A stretch of DNA of 64,000 nucleotides from Roseovarius sp. THAF27 (GTDB lineage Bacteria; Pseudomonadota; Alphaproteobacteria; Rhodobacterales; Rhodobacteraceae), in NCBI RefSeq assembly GCF_009363655.1, contig NZ_CP045393.1, forward strand, positions 3,286,001 to 3,350,000. Direction: 5' to 3'. How positions within the stretch are numbered: the first letter of the stretch is position 1; each line of letters begins with the position of its first letter. Positions 26,678 to 36,985 of this stretch are shown here, piece after piece. The position numbers and the translations under genes were made by a program. The notes beneath the pieces are model-generated. The model searched no databases, was not told the DNA's origin, and saw only the letters and a program-made list of their open reading frames with translations.

Positions 26678-26753
26678 TGGCAGGGGCAGCAGGGCTCGAA
26701 CCCGCGACCTACGGTTTTGGAGACCGTCGCTCTACCAGCTGAGCTATACCCCT
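26678..26753 (-). tRNA. trpT: tRNA-Trp (CCA)
   Basis: A 76-nt cloverleaf on the minus strand: acceptor AGGGGTA/TGCCCCT, D-arm with AGCTCAGCTGGTAGAGC, anticodon stem ACGGT/ACCGT with loop CTCCAAA (anticodon CCA), and T-arm CGGGTTCGAGCCC (loop GTTCGAGCC region). The discriminator is G and the 3' CCA is encoded. Its location between tuf and secE is the ancestral one. Confidence 0.97.
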
Positions 26754-26844
26754 AAGGCCGACGCCTCAGGTACGGCACATGTGGGGCGGAATCAAGTCCC
26801 CTTGCCTCCGCGCGCGCGGATTTTTCGACATTTTTCTCCTGCGT

Positions 26845-28083
26845 TCAGGCCGCCGATTTCTTGCGATACTCGGGGCTCGCAACGATCCCGTCGTCGAAAA
26901 GCCTGGAAATCTCCGTGTCGCTCAGCCGCGCGACATCGCCCAGCACTTCCTCCGTATGCGCCCCCAATGCGGGCGCAGGCGCGGGGCGCACGCGGCCATG
27001 ACTGCCGAATTCCGCCGGATGCCCGGGCACCGGGAACCGGCCCATGCCGGGCTGCTCGGTCATCGAGAACATCGGATTCGCCTCGCCAAAATCCGGATCC
27101 TCGCGCACCGCCTCTTGCGTGCTGCGAAACACCGACCACGTCAGGCCCATCGCGTTGAAGTCATTCGCGAAGTTCTCGATCCGACGCTCGGCGAACCACG
27201 GCGCCAGGATGACGGTGATCTCATGCCGCAACCGCCAGCGCGCGCCTTCGTCGCCCAGGTCCACCTTGTGGCGCCTGGCCAGCAGTTTCATCTGGTCGGC
27301 CGTACCCGTCGCCTTGACCAGTCCTTCCCACTGTCGCTGGGTCAGTCCGATCACCATCACGCGCCCTCCGCAGGCGCAGACGAAATCCTGTCCGTAAGCC
27401 CCGTACAGCGCGTTGCCCGACTTCTCCCGCTCGTGACCGTTCACATGCACGTCACCAACAAGCCCCAGATGGGCCATTGTCGCCGCCGCGACGTCCTTCA
27501 GGGTCAGGACGACCTCCTGCCCCTCGCGATAGCGCAACCGATGCCGCTCGGCAGCCAGCAGACTCGATACGGCCAGGTTTCCGGCAATCAGGTCCCACGC
27601 GGGCAGCGCGCTCGCCACCGGGTCCTCGTGGCCCTCGGGTCCGGTCATGTGCGGCACGCCGATGGCCGGGTTCACCGTGTAATCCACCTGCGGCCGCCCC
27701 TCGCGGTCGCCCAGCAGGCTGACCATCACCAGGTCGCGGCGCATCTTGCTCAGCGTCGGATAATCCATCCATCCGCGCACCCGCAGGTTCGTCAGGAACA
27801 GCCCCGCATCGCGCCCCGGCGCGGTGATGATCCGGCTGATCAACTCGCGCCCCTCGCGCGACCGCATGTTCACCGCGACCGATTTCTTGCCCTTGTTCAG
27901 CCCCGCCCAGAACAAGCTCTGCCCGTCCGGCGCCAGCGGCCAGCGCCCGTAATCCAGACCGCCCTCCAACCTGTCGAACCGGATCACCTCGGCCCCCATC
28001 TGCGCCAGCGTCATCCCCGCCAGCGGCACGGCGACAAAGGCCGACCCTTCGACCACCCTCATGCCTTTCAGGATCTTGTTCAT
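26845..28083 (-). CDS. Class III CoA-transferase family protein, mesaconyl-CoA (2-methylfumaryl-CoA) isomerase-like
   Basis: A 412-residue CaiB/BaiF family protein. The N-terminus GMRVVEGSAFVAVPLAGMTL, then GAEVIRFDRLEGGLDYGRWP and FWAGLNKGKKSVAV, resembles the mesaconyl-CoA C1-C4 CoA transferases (Mct) that move CoA within mesaconyl-CoA, as far as I can judge from memory. The candidate catalytic Asp134 lies in QVDYTVNPAIG. GGGAGGAAA precedes ATG 28081-28083; a longer open frame exists but reads through the neighbouring gene. It overlaps the upstream MaoC-type gene by four bases. That pairing is the main reason to prefer the Mct assignment over a generic CoA-transferase. Confidence 0.68.
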   Translation of the reverse strand: MNKILKGMRVVEGSAFVAVPLAGMTLAQMGAEVIRFDRLEGGLDYGRWPLAPDGQSLFWAGLNKGKKSVAVNMRSREGRELISRIITAPGRDAGLFLTNLRVRGWMDYPTLSKMRRDLVMVSLLGDREGRPQVDYTVNPAIGVPHMTGPEGHEDPVASALPAWDLIAGNLAVSSLLAAERHRLRYREGQEVVLTLKDVAAATMAHLGLVGDVHVNGHEREKSGNALYGAYGQDFVCACGGRVMVIGLTQRQWEGLVKATGTADQMKLLARRHKVDLGDEGARWRLRHEITVILAPWFAERRIENFANDFNAMGLTWSVFRSTQEAVREDPDFGEANPMFSMTEQPGMGRFPVPGHPAEFGSHGRVRPAPAPALGAHTEEVLGDVARLSDTEISRLFDDGIVASPEYRKKSAA

Positions 28084-28943
28084 GTGCTTTCCTCCCATGT
28101 GGCGGTGGCCTGCATGCATTGATGCCCGGCCTGTCCGGTATGAAGTGTCAGCCCCTGCGCCTCCTCCTGCGCACAGGCCGCGATCGTCATCTCGTTGCGG
28201 TCCCCGGGGATCAGCAGCATCGGATGCACGCCCCGGAACGCAAAGCTGTCGGGCCTGCGCCCCCGCAATTCGGTTGCTCGGCGCATCAGCCATGCGGCCT
28301 GCATCGGCCCATGCACCACGAGGCCCGGATAATGCTCGACCTCGCTGGCATAAGGCAGGTCGTAATGAATGCGATGCGCATTGAAAGTGATGGCCGAGAA
28401 CCGGAACAACAGCGCTTCGTTGACCGTCTGCGTCCAGGTCGCCAGTGCCTCCTCCGGCATCGGCTGTTTCGCCGGCGGGCGAAACTCGGTCGGCAGGTCC
28501 AGATAGACGATATCCTGCCGTTCCGTGATCACCACTGCCCCTTCGGCTCTGAGTTCGTGATCCACCGAAACGAAAACCATGCGTCCGGTCCTGCCCGATT
28601 TCTCGGTCACGCGCGCGATGACAGAGCGGCTCGTAAATGGCACTCCCACGCGCAGCGGCGCCCCGAAGCGCAGCGTGCCTCCGGCCCACATCCGCCGTCC
28701 CAAGGGCACCGGAGGCAGGAAGCCGCCCAGCTTGGGATGTCCGTCGCTTGCCAGTTCCTCCAGCGGGCAGACGGGCGGAAAGGCGCACCAGTGCCAGAGC
28801 GGTGGCATGTCGGCGCCCATCTCCGGCGCGTCCTGCGCCGGGTCGCCGATGGTGGCATGAATCTGCGCCGCCTGCGCCGGGGCAATCACGCCCTCGCGCA
28901 TGTCCGTCCGGCCTTCCCATGCTGACAGGTTCACTTGATCCAA
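28080..28943 (-). CDS. MaoC/FAS1-like dehydratase, mesaconyl-C4-CoA hydratase-like
   Basis: A protein of about 287 residues with a double hot-dog organisation. The N-terminal half (WHWCAFPPVCPLEELASDGH, LPPVPLGRRMWAGG) matches FAS1-like dehydratase domains. The C-terminal half has the hydratase-type segment FSAITFNAHRIHYDLPYA with the His expected for MaoC enzymes. The start is uncertain: TTG 28941-28943 has GGAGGA at ideal spacing, and an in-frame GTG lies at 28956-28958. It overlaps the CoA-transferase gene (ATGA). Related pairs hydrate mesaconyl-C4-CoA to citramalyl-CoA; that substrate is an inference here. Confidence 0.68.
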   Translation of the reverse strand: MDQVNLSAWEGRTDMREGVIAPAQAAQIHATIGDPAQDAPEMGADMPPLWHWCAFPPVCPLEELASDGHPKLGGFLPPVPLGRRMWAGGTLRFGAPLRVGVPFTSRSVIARVTEKSGRTGRMVFVSVDHELRAEGAVVITERQDIVYLDLPTEFRPPAKQPMPEEALATWTQTVNEALLFRFSAITFNAHRIHYDLPYASEVEHYPGLVVHGPMQAAWLMRRATELRGRRPDSFAFRGVHPMLLIPGDRNEMTIAACAQEEAQGLTLHTGQAGHQCMQATATWEEST

Positions 28944-28965
28944 GGCACGCTCCTCCACGGTTACA

Positions 28966-28994
28966 AATGTGAACGGAGGGCAAAAAATGTCAAT
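28966..28994 (-). promoter_or_regulatory. Candidate promoter of the hydratase/CoA-transferase operon
   Basis: On the minus strand a consensus -35 TTGACA (28994-28989) lies in an unusually AT-rich stretch, with a weak -10-like CACATTTG about 17-19 nt downstream, ending some 20 nt before the TTG start. The remaining gap up to 29178 shows no gene. Confidence 0.35.
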
Positions 28995-29178
28995 ATTTCA
29001 ATAATTTAACGGGATACAACGGTATGCCATGCCCATGCTGCAGCTGCAGAAACACGCGCTGGCTGTTGATTTCACGACGCTTTCCGCCCCGCACCGACCC
29101 GGCTTCGCCCCTGCGACCCGGCCAGGACCGGCCCTGGCAGCGCGTGTCCCGGTTTGCGGCAGATTGCCTCAGCCCGCC

Positions 29179-29835
29179 CTAGGGCGCGGCCCGCTCCAGC
29201 GCCTCCATGTCCGCGCCGCAGATCGCCGCCTCGTGTTGCAGGATGCGCTCGATGGGCCAATCCCACCAGGCGATGTCGTTCAAACGCGCGATGGTCTCGG
29301 GGTCGAACCGCATCCCGACCACCCGCGCCGGGTTGCCCGCGACCACCGCGTAATCGGGGATCCCGCCCCGCACCACGGCCCCGGCACTGACGATCACGCC
29401 ATTGCCCAGCCGCGCCCCCGGCAGCACCCGCACGTCCTTGCCCAGCCACACGTCATGCCCCAGCACCGTGTCCGGCCCGGACCACTCCGGCAGGCTGGGC
29501 CGGCCCGCCGCCGTGGCGTGATCGAAGACGGCAAACGGAAAGGTGGAGAACCCGTCGCGCCGGTGATTGGCCGAGGCGGTGATGAACACTACCCCGTCGG
29601 CGATCTGGCAGAACTTGCCGATCACCAGCTTTTCGTCCGACACGGGAAACAGATACGGCGCCAGGTGCGTCGCCCAGTCCTCGGGCGGATAGGTCGCACT
29701 GGCATAGCTGTAATCGCCCACGATGAACCGTGGATGGTCGATCACCGCTTTCAAAAAGACGGTGCCGGCATGGGCGGTTCCATCGGGCAGGATCAGCGGA
29801 TTGCGCGTGTCAGGGGCGGGAAAGGGATGTGCCAT
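29179..29835 (-). CDS. CatB-related O-acetyltransferase
   Basis: A 218-residue acetyltransferase with a left-handed beta-helix. Hexapeptide repeats are visible in KFCQIADGVVFI and from VLGHDVWLGKDVRVLPGARL onward, ending with VVAGNPARVV. The catalytic His of the xenobiotic acetyltransferase group fits ITASANHRRDG. Relatives acetylate chloramphenicol, streptogramins or sugars; a resistance role cannot be inferred. It lies between tuf and the hydratase operon, preceded by the tuf terminator. Confidence 0.87.
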   Translation of the reverse strand: MAHPFPAPDTRNPLILPDGTAHAGTVFLKAVIDHPRFIVGDYSYASATYPPEDWATHLAPYLFPVSDEKLVIGKFCQIADGVVFITASANHRRDGFSTFPFAVFDHATAAGRPSLPEWSGPDTVLGHDVWLGKDVRVLPGARLGNGVIVSAGAVVRGGIPDYAVVAGNPARVVGMRFDPETIARLNDIAWWDWPIERILQHEAAICGADMEALERAAP

Positions 29836-29885
29836 ATATCTTCATCTCACCCCGCGCGGAAAATGGGAAGGCCGCGCACGAAAAT

Positions 29886-29916
29886 GGAAAGGGCGCCCGT
29901 GGCGGACGCCCTTTCC
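29886..29916 (-). terminator. tuf terminator
   Basis: A 10-bp stem GGAAAGGGCG (29886-29895)/CGCCCTTTCC (29907-29916). On the minus strand it is followed by ATTTTCG. It lies 51 nt after the tuf stop. A CCCGGAT-type palindrome (29932-29948) precedes it. Confidence 0.78.
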
Positions 29917-29931
29917 AATATTCACGGAGAT

Positions 29932-29948
29932 CCCGGATCAAGTCCGGG
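29932..29948. repeat. CCCGGATCAAGTCCGGG dispersed palindrome
   Basis: A 17-nt inverted repeat with arms CCCGGA/TCCGGG. Close relatives occur at 18121-18137 and 18161-18177. Short palindromes of this form are common between genes in alphaproteobacteria. Confidence 0.7.
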
Positions 29949-29966
29949 ATGACGCGCCGCGTCAGA

Positions 29967-31142
<1,176 letters not shown>

Positions 31143-31301
31143 CTCGTGGGGCGCCTTATCCTATTGGGGGCCTGTCGCGGCCCGAATTGCTACTGGCCGG
31201 GCATTTATTGGGTTCAACCGGGAAAATCAAGCGCTTCATGCCCGCGTGGTGGCAAGGTTGCGCGAACCGCGACGCACCGGCGGCGTTGGGCGGCGGTGGC
31301 G

Positions 31302-31970
31302 CTATTCCGCGGTCTGCGTCTGCGCCTTTTCCAGCGCTTCCTTCGCGGCGGCCTGCATCCGCTCTTCCTCCGATGCCGCCGCGCGCGCCTCTGCCGCGCG
31401 GGCCCTGGCCTTGGTACGTGCGGGCCGGCCGTCATCCTCGAACCAGCCTTCGGCGTTGTTCTGCCGCACCAGCCAGTTCTCGATGAGCTTGGCCCCCTTC
31501 CGGGTCAACACTTGCATCTGCTCTTCAGCCGTCCGCGTCAGACCGGACCCCACGACGGTGTCCCCCGACAGGCCCTCGATCACGGTGATCAGCTCCGGCG
31601 TCTCGTTCAGCCGCGCCTTTTTTGCGTCGTCCCAGGCCGTGACCTTCAGCACCAGTGCCGATTTCGGCGCGGCCACCACCGGGATGCCCGCCTTCGCCAG
31701 AACGTAGGCTTCCAGCGTGATGCCCAGGTGATAGAGCCGCGTGCCCTCCTGCCGCGAGAACCGTTCGTTCACCGCCTGTGTCATCGCCGCGATCCAGTCG
31801 GCCTTGCTGGCCTCGCGCGACAGCGGACCCTTCTGCAGGTTGGGCGCTGCGACGACGTTATGCCCAAGATGGAAATTGCCGAGATAGACCGGCGCCTCGT
31901 CAAGGTCGTCCACCTGCGTGCAGGCCGACACCCAGGCGACCACCAGCCCCCAAGCCAGAAGTCTCAGCAT
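31302..31970 (-). CDS. Lipoprotein of unknown function
   Basis: A 222-residue predicted lipoprotein, start ATG 31968-31970 (MLRLLAWGLVVAWVSACTQ), lipobox VSAC with Cys17. The central domain, from DWIAAMTQAVNERFSRQEG to LIENWLVRQ, looks folded and resembles small envelope proteins conserved in roseobacters, but I do not recognise the family. The C-terminus is an Ala/Arg/Glu-rich helix, possibly a coiled coil. It is divergent from the P450 gene. The 158-bp gap to tuf holds no gene that I can see. Confidence 0.75.
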   Translation of the reverse strand: MLRLLAWGLVVAWVSACTQVDDLDEAPVYLGNFHLGHNVVAAPNLQKGPLSREASKADWIAAMTQAVNERFSRQEGTRLYHLGITLEAYVLAKAGIPVVAAPKSALVLKVTAWDDAKKARLNETPELITVIEGLSGDTVVGSGLTRTAEEQMQVLTRKGAKLIENWLVRQNNAEGWFEDDGRPARTKARARAAEARAAASEEERMQAAAKEALEKAQTQTAE

Positions 31971-32123
31971 TTCCGTACCCCCGCAACTGTCCCGTTTCAG
32001 CGATACCAAGGCCGCCCGGCGCTGGCAATTCCCGCCCTGCCCATATTGCCGCAGATGTCCGCCGCCGATTTGCCGCCTGCCCGACGCGTGCCTATGTTAG
32101 AGAGAGCCAGCACCGGAGGCCCC

Positions 32124-33506
32124 ATGTCCCACGCCGACACCCCCGTCAAAGTCGCCCTCGTCACCGAGCCGATGGGCATCCTCGGCAGCCTCGGCGCGGC
32201 ACGGCGCAACGTGCTCAGCATCATCCCCGAGCTGGCCACCCGGCAGCCCATGGTGTCGGGACGCACCGGCAAGCGCTGGCACATGGTGATGGATCCCGGC
32301 GCCATCCGCGAAATGCTGCTCGAGCGGGTCGATACCTACCCCAAGTCTCTGGTCACCAAGAACCTGCTCAAACCCGCCATCGGTGAATCGCTCTTCATCG
32401 CCGAAGGCGCGCACTGGCGCTGGCAAAGGCGCACCGCGGCGCCGGTGTTCTCGCACCGCAACGTGATGAACCTCGCACCGATCATGACCGCCGCCGCCCA
32501 GCGCAGCGCCGACCGCGTGGCCGAGGCCGGCCCCCGCGCCATCGACATGGCCGCCGACATGGTCCGCACCACCTTCGACGTGATCGCGGACGTCACCTTT
32601 TCCGGCGACGGCATGTTCGACGCCGACGCGGTGCATCGCGGCATCGACGCCTATATCTCCGAGGCTGGCAAGATTTCCCTTCTGGACGTGCTGGGCGCGC
32701 CCGACTGGGTGCCACGCCCCGGCCGCCTGATATTTTCGCGCAACGCCGTGGGCGACATGCGCCGCATCGCCGACGAGGCGATCGAAGCCCGCCGCCAGCG
32801 CGGCCCCGACGGCGTGCCCGACCTGCTCGACCTGCTGATGGACGGCGAAGACCCCAAGACCAAGCGCCAGATGAACACTGCCGAGCTGCGCGACAACCTG
32901 CTGACCTTCATCGTCGCGGGCCACGAGACCACGGCGCTCACGCTGGGCTGGTCGCTCTACCTCTGCGCCTTCGACCAGGACGTGCAGGACCGCGCCCGCG
33001 CCGAGCTGCGCGCGGTCTGCGGCGACGGCCCGGTGACGGGTGAGCATGTCGAAAAGCTGCCCTACCTGCGCCAGATCATCGACGAGGCCCTGCGCCTCTA
33101 CCCGCCCGCCGGGATGGTGTCGCGCACCGCCATGGCCAACGACACGCTTTGCGGGCGCGAGATCCGCAAGGGCGACACGGTGATCCTGCCGATCTATGCG
33201 CTGCACCGCCATCACATGTTATGGGAGGACCCCGACGCCTTCCGCCCCGACCGCTTTGCCGACCGCAAATCTGTGGAACGCTACGCCTACCTGCCCTTCG
33301 GCGACGGCCCCCGCATCTGCATCGGCGCCAGCTTCGCCCTGCAAGAGGCGGTGATCATCCTCGGCACGCTGCTCAACCGCTTCCGTTTCACCCCGGTCGC
33401 AGGCCGCGACCCCAATCCGGTGATGATCCTCACACTGCGCCCCGAAGGCGGGGTCTGGCTTGAGGCTGAACCGGTCTCGACGCCCCAACCGGCCTCCGTC
33501 GCCTGA
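32124..33506 (+). CDS. Cytochrome P450
   Basis: A 460-residue soluble class I bacterial P450. The I-helix motif AGHETT is at 265-270, ExxR (EALR) at 321-324, the PERF-type motif DAFRPDRF at 371-378, and the haem loop FGDGPRICIG contains proximal Cys399. All essential residues are present. GGAGGCCCC precedes ATG 32124; the frame is open far upstream only because it crosses other genes antisense. No ferredoxin or reductase is adjacent, so electron donors must come from elsewhere. The substrate is unknown. Confidence 0.95.
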   Translation: MSHADTPVKVALVTEPMGILGSLGAARRNVLSIIPELATRQPMVSGRTGKRWHMVMDPGAIREMLLERVDTYPKSLVTKNLLKPAIGESLFIAEGAHWRWQRRTAAPVFSHRNVMNLAPIMTAAAQRSADRVAEAGPRAIDMAADMVRTTFDVIADVTFSGDGMFDADAVHRGIDAYISEAGKISLLDVLGAPDWVPRPGRLIFSRNAVGDMRRIADEAIEARRQRGPDGVPDLLDLLMDGEDPKTKRQMNTAELRDNLLTFIVAGHETTALTLGWSLYLCAFDQDVQDRARAELRAVCGDGPVTGEHVEKLPYLRQIIDEALRLYPPAGMVSRTAMANDTLCGREIRKGDTVILPIYALHRHHMLWEDPDAFRPDRFADRKSVERYAYLPFGDGPRICIGASFALQEAVIILGTLLNRFRFTPVAGRDPNPVMILTLRPEGGVWLEAEPVSTPQPASVA

Positions 33507-33530
33507 CCAATCCGCGCGCGCTGACGTGGC

Positions 33531-33574
33531 GTAGGGTGGGTGAAAACCCACCTTTGGTGGGTAAAAACCCACGC
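33531..33574 (+). repeat. REP element plus a second half-hairpin
   Basis: GTAGGGTGGGTGAAAACCCA begins at 33531. A partial second palindrome (GGTGGGTAAAAACCCACGC) follows at 33556-33574. It lies between convergent genes and ends 10 nt before the YHS-protein stop. Confidence 0.85.
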
Positions 33575-33583
33575 ACACCGACG

Positions 33584-34042
33584 CTAACCACCCAAGACCG
33601 TCGGCCAGTTCGCATCGCCCTTTGACACGTTGCCGGGGACATCCCCCAACCAACGCTGGCGCACCGATTTGTTGTAATTGAGGTAAAGCCTGCCCTGATG
33701 CACCGTCCACGCATCCTTGTCGCCATGCGCGGTGTAGCCCTGCGAGACTGCCCAGGCGCAATACCCACCAAAGGCCGGCGCATATTTCTGCGGGTTCGCC
33801 TCGAACGCCGCCTGGTTCTCGGCCGACGAAAAGCGCCACTTCGCGCCGTTCCATTCGGTCACGAACTTGTCCGAGCCGGCCACCCCGTTGGCCCCCGGTT
33901 CCAGCCCGAAATACGCCACCACGTCCGCGCCATCCGCCGCATAGGCCCGGTTCTGGTACCAGCGCGGCTCGCCGGCCATCCCCGGCCGTGCCAGCAGCGC
34001 CGCCGCACCGCTTGCGATCAATACCCGTCGTGTCAAAAGCAT
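33584..34042 (-). CDS. Exported YHS domain protein (copy 1)
   Basis: A 152-residue protein with an N-terminal export signal containing twin Arg at 5-6 (MLLTRRVLIASGAAALL), so Tat export is possible. The mature part has the YHS-like segment from VAYFGLEPGANGVAGSD through FSSAENQAAFEANPQKYAP to FGGYCAW, expected to bind a metal or cofactor in the periplasm. GGAGGATCGAG precedes ATG 34040-34042. It is a paralogue of the neighbouring gene at 34147-34608. Between them lies a remnant of the parC 3' end. Function is unknown. Confidence 0.85.
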   Translation of the reverse strand: MLLTRRVLIASGAAALLARPGMAGEPRWYQNRAYAADGADVVAYFGLEPGANGVAGSDKFVTEWNGAKWRFSSAENQAAFEANPQKYAPAFGGYCAWAVSQGYTAHGDKDAWTVHQGRLYLNYNKSVRQRWLGDVPGNVSKGDANWPTVLGG

Positions 34043-34107
34043 CTCGATCCTCCTTGCATCCATCTGCAAGAAAGCTAAGCGGTCCCCCCGCACACGACAA
34101 ATCAATC

Positions 34108-34135
34108 TCAGGTGAAACGGTTGTTACGCGGAAAG
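34108..34135 (-). pseudogene. Duplicated 3' end of parC (remnant)
   Basis: These 28 bases match the end of parC (34667-34694) with two mismatches, both synonymous, and still encode FPRNNRFT and a stop. Weaker similarity continues about 12 nt further. The remnant sits between the two YHS genes, in the same position relative to copy 1 as the true parC end has to copy 2. Confidence 0.8.
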
Positions 34136-34146
34136 GTCCTTTGCGC

Positions 34147-34608
34147 TCAGGAGCCCAGCACACCCGGCCAGTTCCGTTCCGCGGCCCTGATGTTCTTGTT
34201 GATGGCACGGCGCCACCGGCTTCGAGCCTGCTTCGACCCGTTCAGGTAAAGGCGTCCTTGGTGAATGTGCCAGGCGTCTTTGTCGCCCGTCGAACTGCCG
34301 TTATTCGCAACTGACAACGCGCAGTACCCACCGAACTGCGGAACAAATCGTTCCGGGTTCGCCTTGAAAGCGGCCATGGTATCGGCATTCGCAAACCGAA
34401 AGGTCCCGCCTTTGTACGAGACAGCAATCTGGTTGCGACCTTCGATAGCCCGGTCATTCTTGCCCAGTCCGTGATACGCGACCACATCCGCACCATCTGC
34501 CGCCAGCCCCGTTTTGCGCGTCGACCAGTAGGGCTTTCTTGCGGCCCATGCTGGCGATCCGATGAATGCTCCGAGAGCTGTCATGAAAAGTCGTTTTGTA
34601 ATCTTCAC
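34147..34608 (-). CDS. Exported YHS domain protein (copy 2)
   Basis: A 153-residue paralogue of the adjacent YHS protein, with a signal peptide MKITKRLFMTALGAFIGSPA cleaved after AWA. Shared positions include ADGADVVAYHGL, ADTMAAFKANPERFVPQFGGYCAL and DKDAWHIHQGRLYLN. The start GTG 34606-34608 is preferred because GGAG lies nine bases upstream; a TTG seven codons earlier is less likely. It is directly downstream of parC. Codon use is slightly more AT-rich than its neighbours. Function is unknown. Confidence 0.82.
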   Translation of the reverse strand: MKITKRLFMTALGAFIGSPAWAARKPYWSTRKTGLAADGADVVAYHGLGKNDRAIEGRNQIAVSYKGGTFRFANADTMAAFKANPERFVPQFGGYCALSVANNGSSTGDKDAWHIHQGRLYLNGSKQARSRWRRAINKNIRAAERNWPGVLGS

Positions 34609-34666
34609 CTGAATATTCTCCGCTTCCAAAAATATTCATGAAGCAAACAAGAAGACTATCTCTCGG

Positions 34667-36985
34667 TCAAGTGAAGCGGTTGTTACGCGGAAAGCCCCTT
34701 GGCGCCATGCGTCCGGCACCCGCACGCCGCGCGGTCCATTCCTCCAGCGCCGTCTCGGTGCGTGTCCGTCCGGCGGGATCAAGCCAGCTTAGCCCCTCGG
34801 CCAAGGTGAAGGTCGTGGCATCCGACAACCCGCCATCCTTGTATTTCTGCAACCGCACGCCCTTGCCGCGGCCCATCTCGGGCAACTCGTCCAGCGGGAA
34901 GATCAGCACCTTGCGGTTCTCGCCCACGCAGGCCACGTGATCGCCCGTGACCGCCCGGCACACCTGCGCCCGCACGCCGTCACGCACGTTCAGCACCTGC
35001 TTGCCCGAGCGTGTCTGCGCCACGACCTCGTCCTCGGGCACGATGAACCCGTCACCCGCCGAGGACGCCACCAGCAATTTCCGCCCCGGTTTGTGGATGA
35101 AAATCGCCACGATGTCGGACTCGTTCGGCAGGTCCACCATCAGGCGCAATGGCTCGCCCATCCCCCGCCCACCGGGCAGGTTGGCCGCACTCAGCGTGTA
35201 GAACCGCCCGTTCGTGCCAAAGACCAACAGCCTGTCGGTCGTCTCCGCATGGAAGATGAACCGCCCTGCGTCGCCATCCTTGAATTTCAGCTCGCGGTCC
35301 AGGTCGATATGCCCCGACATCGCCCGGATCCAGCCCATTTTGGAACAAACGACGGTGATCGGCTCGCGGTCGATCATCGCCTCCAGCGGCACTTCCTCGA
35401 CCTCGCCCGCCTCGGCAAAAGTCGTCCGGCGCGCGCCGCCCTCATACTCCTTGCCGAATTTCTTCTTCACGTCCTTCAGCTGGTCCGAGATCGCCTCCCA
35501 CTGCAGGTTTTCGCTGTCCAGAAGGTCCTCGAGCCCCGCGCGCTCTTCCATCAGCGCGTCGCGCTCCTTGACCAGCTCGATCTCTTCCAGCCGCCGCAAG
35601 CTGCGCAGCCGCATGTTCAGGATCGCCTCGGCCTGCACCTCAGTCAGCCCGTCCTCGCCGCCCGCCTCAGGTGGGACGTAATCGGCCTCATCCTTCGCGC
35701 GAACGAACTCCCGCCCCCAATCCTCGCGCATCAGCGCCGCCTTGGGGTCGTCGTCATAGCGAATGATGTCGATCACCCGGTCGAGGTTCAGGAAAGCCAC
35801 GATCAGCCCTTCCAGCACCTCCAGCCGGTGGTCGATCTTTTCCATCCGGTGCTCGCTGCGCCGGATCAAAACCTCGCGCCGGAAATCGAGGAATGCGCGC
35901 AGCACTTCCTTCAGGCTGCAGACCTTGGGGGTCACCCCGTCCACCAGCACGTTCATGTTCAGGCTGAACCGCACTTCCAGGTCCGAGTTGCGATACAGCG
36001 ACTGCATCAGCACCTCGGGCTCCACGTTCTTCGAGCGTGGCTCCAGGATCACGCGGATGTCGTCGGCGCTCTCGTCCCGCACATCGGCCAGGATCGGCAC
36101 CTTCTTGGTCTGGATGACCTCCGCCAGCTTCTCGATCAGCTTGGATTTCTGCACCTGGTACGGGATTTCCGTGACCACGATCTGCCACTGTCCGCGCCCC
36201 AGGTCCTCAACCTCGTAGCGGCACCGCAGCCGGAACCCGCCCTTGCCCGTGCGATACGCCTGCGCGATTGCCTCGGGCGGCTCCACGATGATGCCCCCCG
36301 TGGGGAAATCCGGGCCGGGCACGTAGTTCAGCAGCGTGTCGTCCCGCGCTTCCGGCGTCTTGATCAGATGCAGGCAGGCATCCACCAGTTCCGCGATGTT
36401 GTGCGGCGGAATGTTGGTCGCCATCCCTACCGCGATCCCGCTCGACCCGTTGGCCAACAGGTTCGGAAACTGCGCCGGCAGCACGACAGGCTCGGTCAGC
36501 GTGCCGTCGTAATTGTCCCGGTAATCGACCGCATTCTCGTTCAGCCCCTCCAGCAGGGCCTCGGCCACGATGGTCAGCCGCGCTTCGGTGTAGCGGCTGG
36601 CGGCGGGGTTGTCGCCGTCGATATTGCCGAAGTTTCCCTGCCCGTCCACGAGCGGATAGCGCACGTTGAAATCCTGCGCCAGCCGCGCCATCGCGTCATA
36701 GATTGCGGCATCGCCATGCGGGTGATAGTTGCCCATCACGTCGCCGCTGATCTTGGCAGACTTGCGGAACCCGCCGCTGGCGCTCAGCCGCAGCTCGCGC
36801 ATGGCGAACAGGATCCGCCGGTGCACCGGCTTCAGCCCGTCGCGCGCATCCGGCAGCGCCCGGTGCATGATGGTCGACAACGCATAGGTCAGGTAGCGCT
36901 CGCCGATCGCCCGGCGCAGCGGCTCCGCCACGGAATTGCCTCCATTCTCGGGGCCTATGTTGGGGTCGTCGACCAAATCAGTCAT
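34667..36985 (-). CDS. parC: DNA topoisomerase IV subunit A
   Basis: The catalytic subunit of topoisomerase IV, which decatenates daughter chromosomes; 772 residues. The N-terminal breakage-reunion domain contains the quinolone-region [19 protein letters not shown], with Ala at the position of E. coli Ser80, and catalytic Tyr132 in [10 protein letters not shown]. The C-terminal beta-pinwheel lacks the GyrA box, which favours ParC over GyrA. It ends ...FPRNNRFT, a sequence echoed downstream. parE is not adjacent. Confidence 0.96.
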   Translation of the reverse strand: MTDLVDDPNIGPENGGNSVAEPLRRAIGERYLTYALSTIMHRALPDARDGLKPVHRRILFAMRELRLSASGGFRKSAKISGDVMGNYHPHGDAAIYDAMARLAQDFNVRYPLVDGQGNFGNIDGDNPAASRYTEARLTIVAEALLEGLNENAVDYRDNYDGTLTEPVVLPAQFPNLLANGSSGIAVGMATNIPPHNIAELVDACLHLIKTPEARDDTLLNYVPGPDFPTGGIIVEPPEAIAQAYRTGKGGFRLRCRYEVEDLGRGQWQIVVTEIPYQVQKSKLIEKLAEVIQTKKVPILADVRDESADDIRVILEPRSKNVEPEVLMQSLYRNSDLEVRFSLNMNVLVDGVTPKVCSLKEVLRAFLDFRREVLIRRSEHRMEKIDHRLEVLEGLIVAFLNLDRVIDIIRYDDDPKAALMREDWGREFVRAKDEADYVPPEAGGEDGLTEVQAEAILNMRLRSLRRLEEIELVKERDALMEERAGLEDLLDSENLQWEAISDQLKDVKKKFGKEYEGGARRTTFAEAGEVEEVPLEAMIDREPITVVCSKMGWIRAMSGHIDLDRELKFKDGDAGRFIFHAETTDRLLVFGTNGRFYTLSAANLPGGRGMGEPLRLMVDLPNESDIVAIFIHKPGRKLLVASSAGDGFIVPEDEVVAQTRSGKQVLNVRDGVRAQVCRAVTGDHVACVGENRKVLIFPLDELPEMGRGKGVRLQKYKDGGLSDATTFTLAEGLSWLDPAGRTRTETALEEWTARRAGAGRMAPRGFPRNNRFT

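Noticed and set aside
28080..28958. GTG start at 28956-28958 for the hydratase gene
   Set aside because: The GGAGGA ribosome-binding sequence lies within the first codons of that version, so TTG 28941-28943 is preferred. The GTG remains possible.
28084..28983. N-terminal extension of the CoA-transferase frame
   Set aside because: It reads through the hydratase gene in another frame. The CoA-transferase begins at 28083 with GGGAGGAAA upstream.
31143..31301. Possible tRNA upstream of tuf
   Set aside because: No cloverleaf or T-arm could be built in this spacer. Only tRNA-Trp at 26678-26753 passes.
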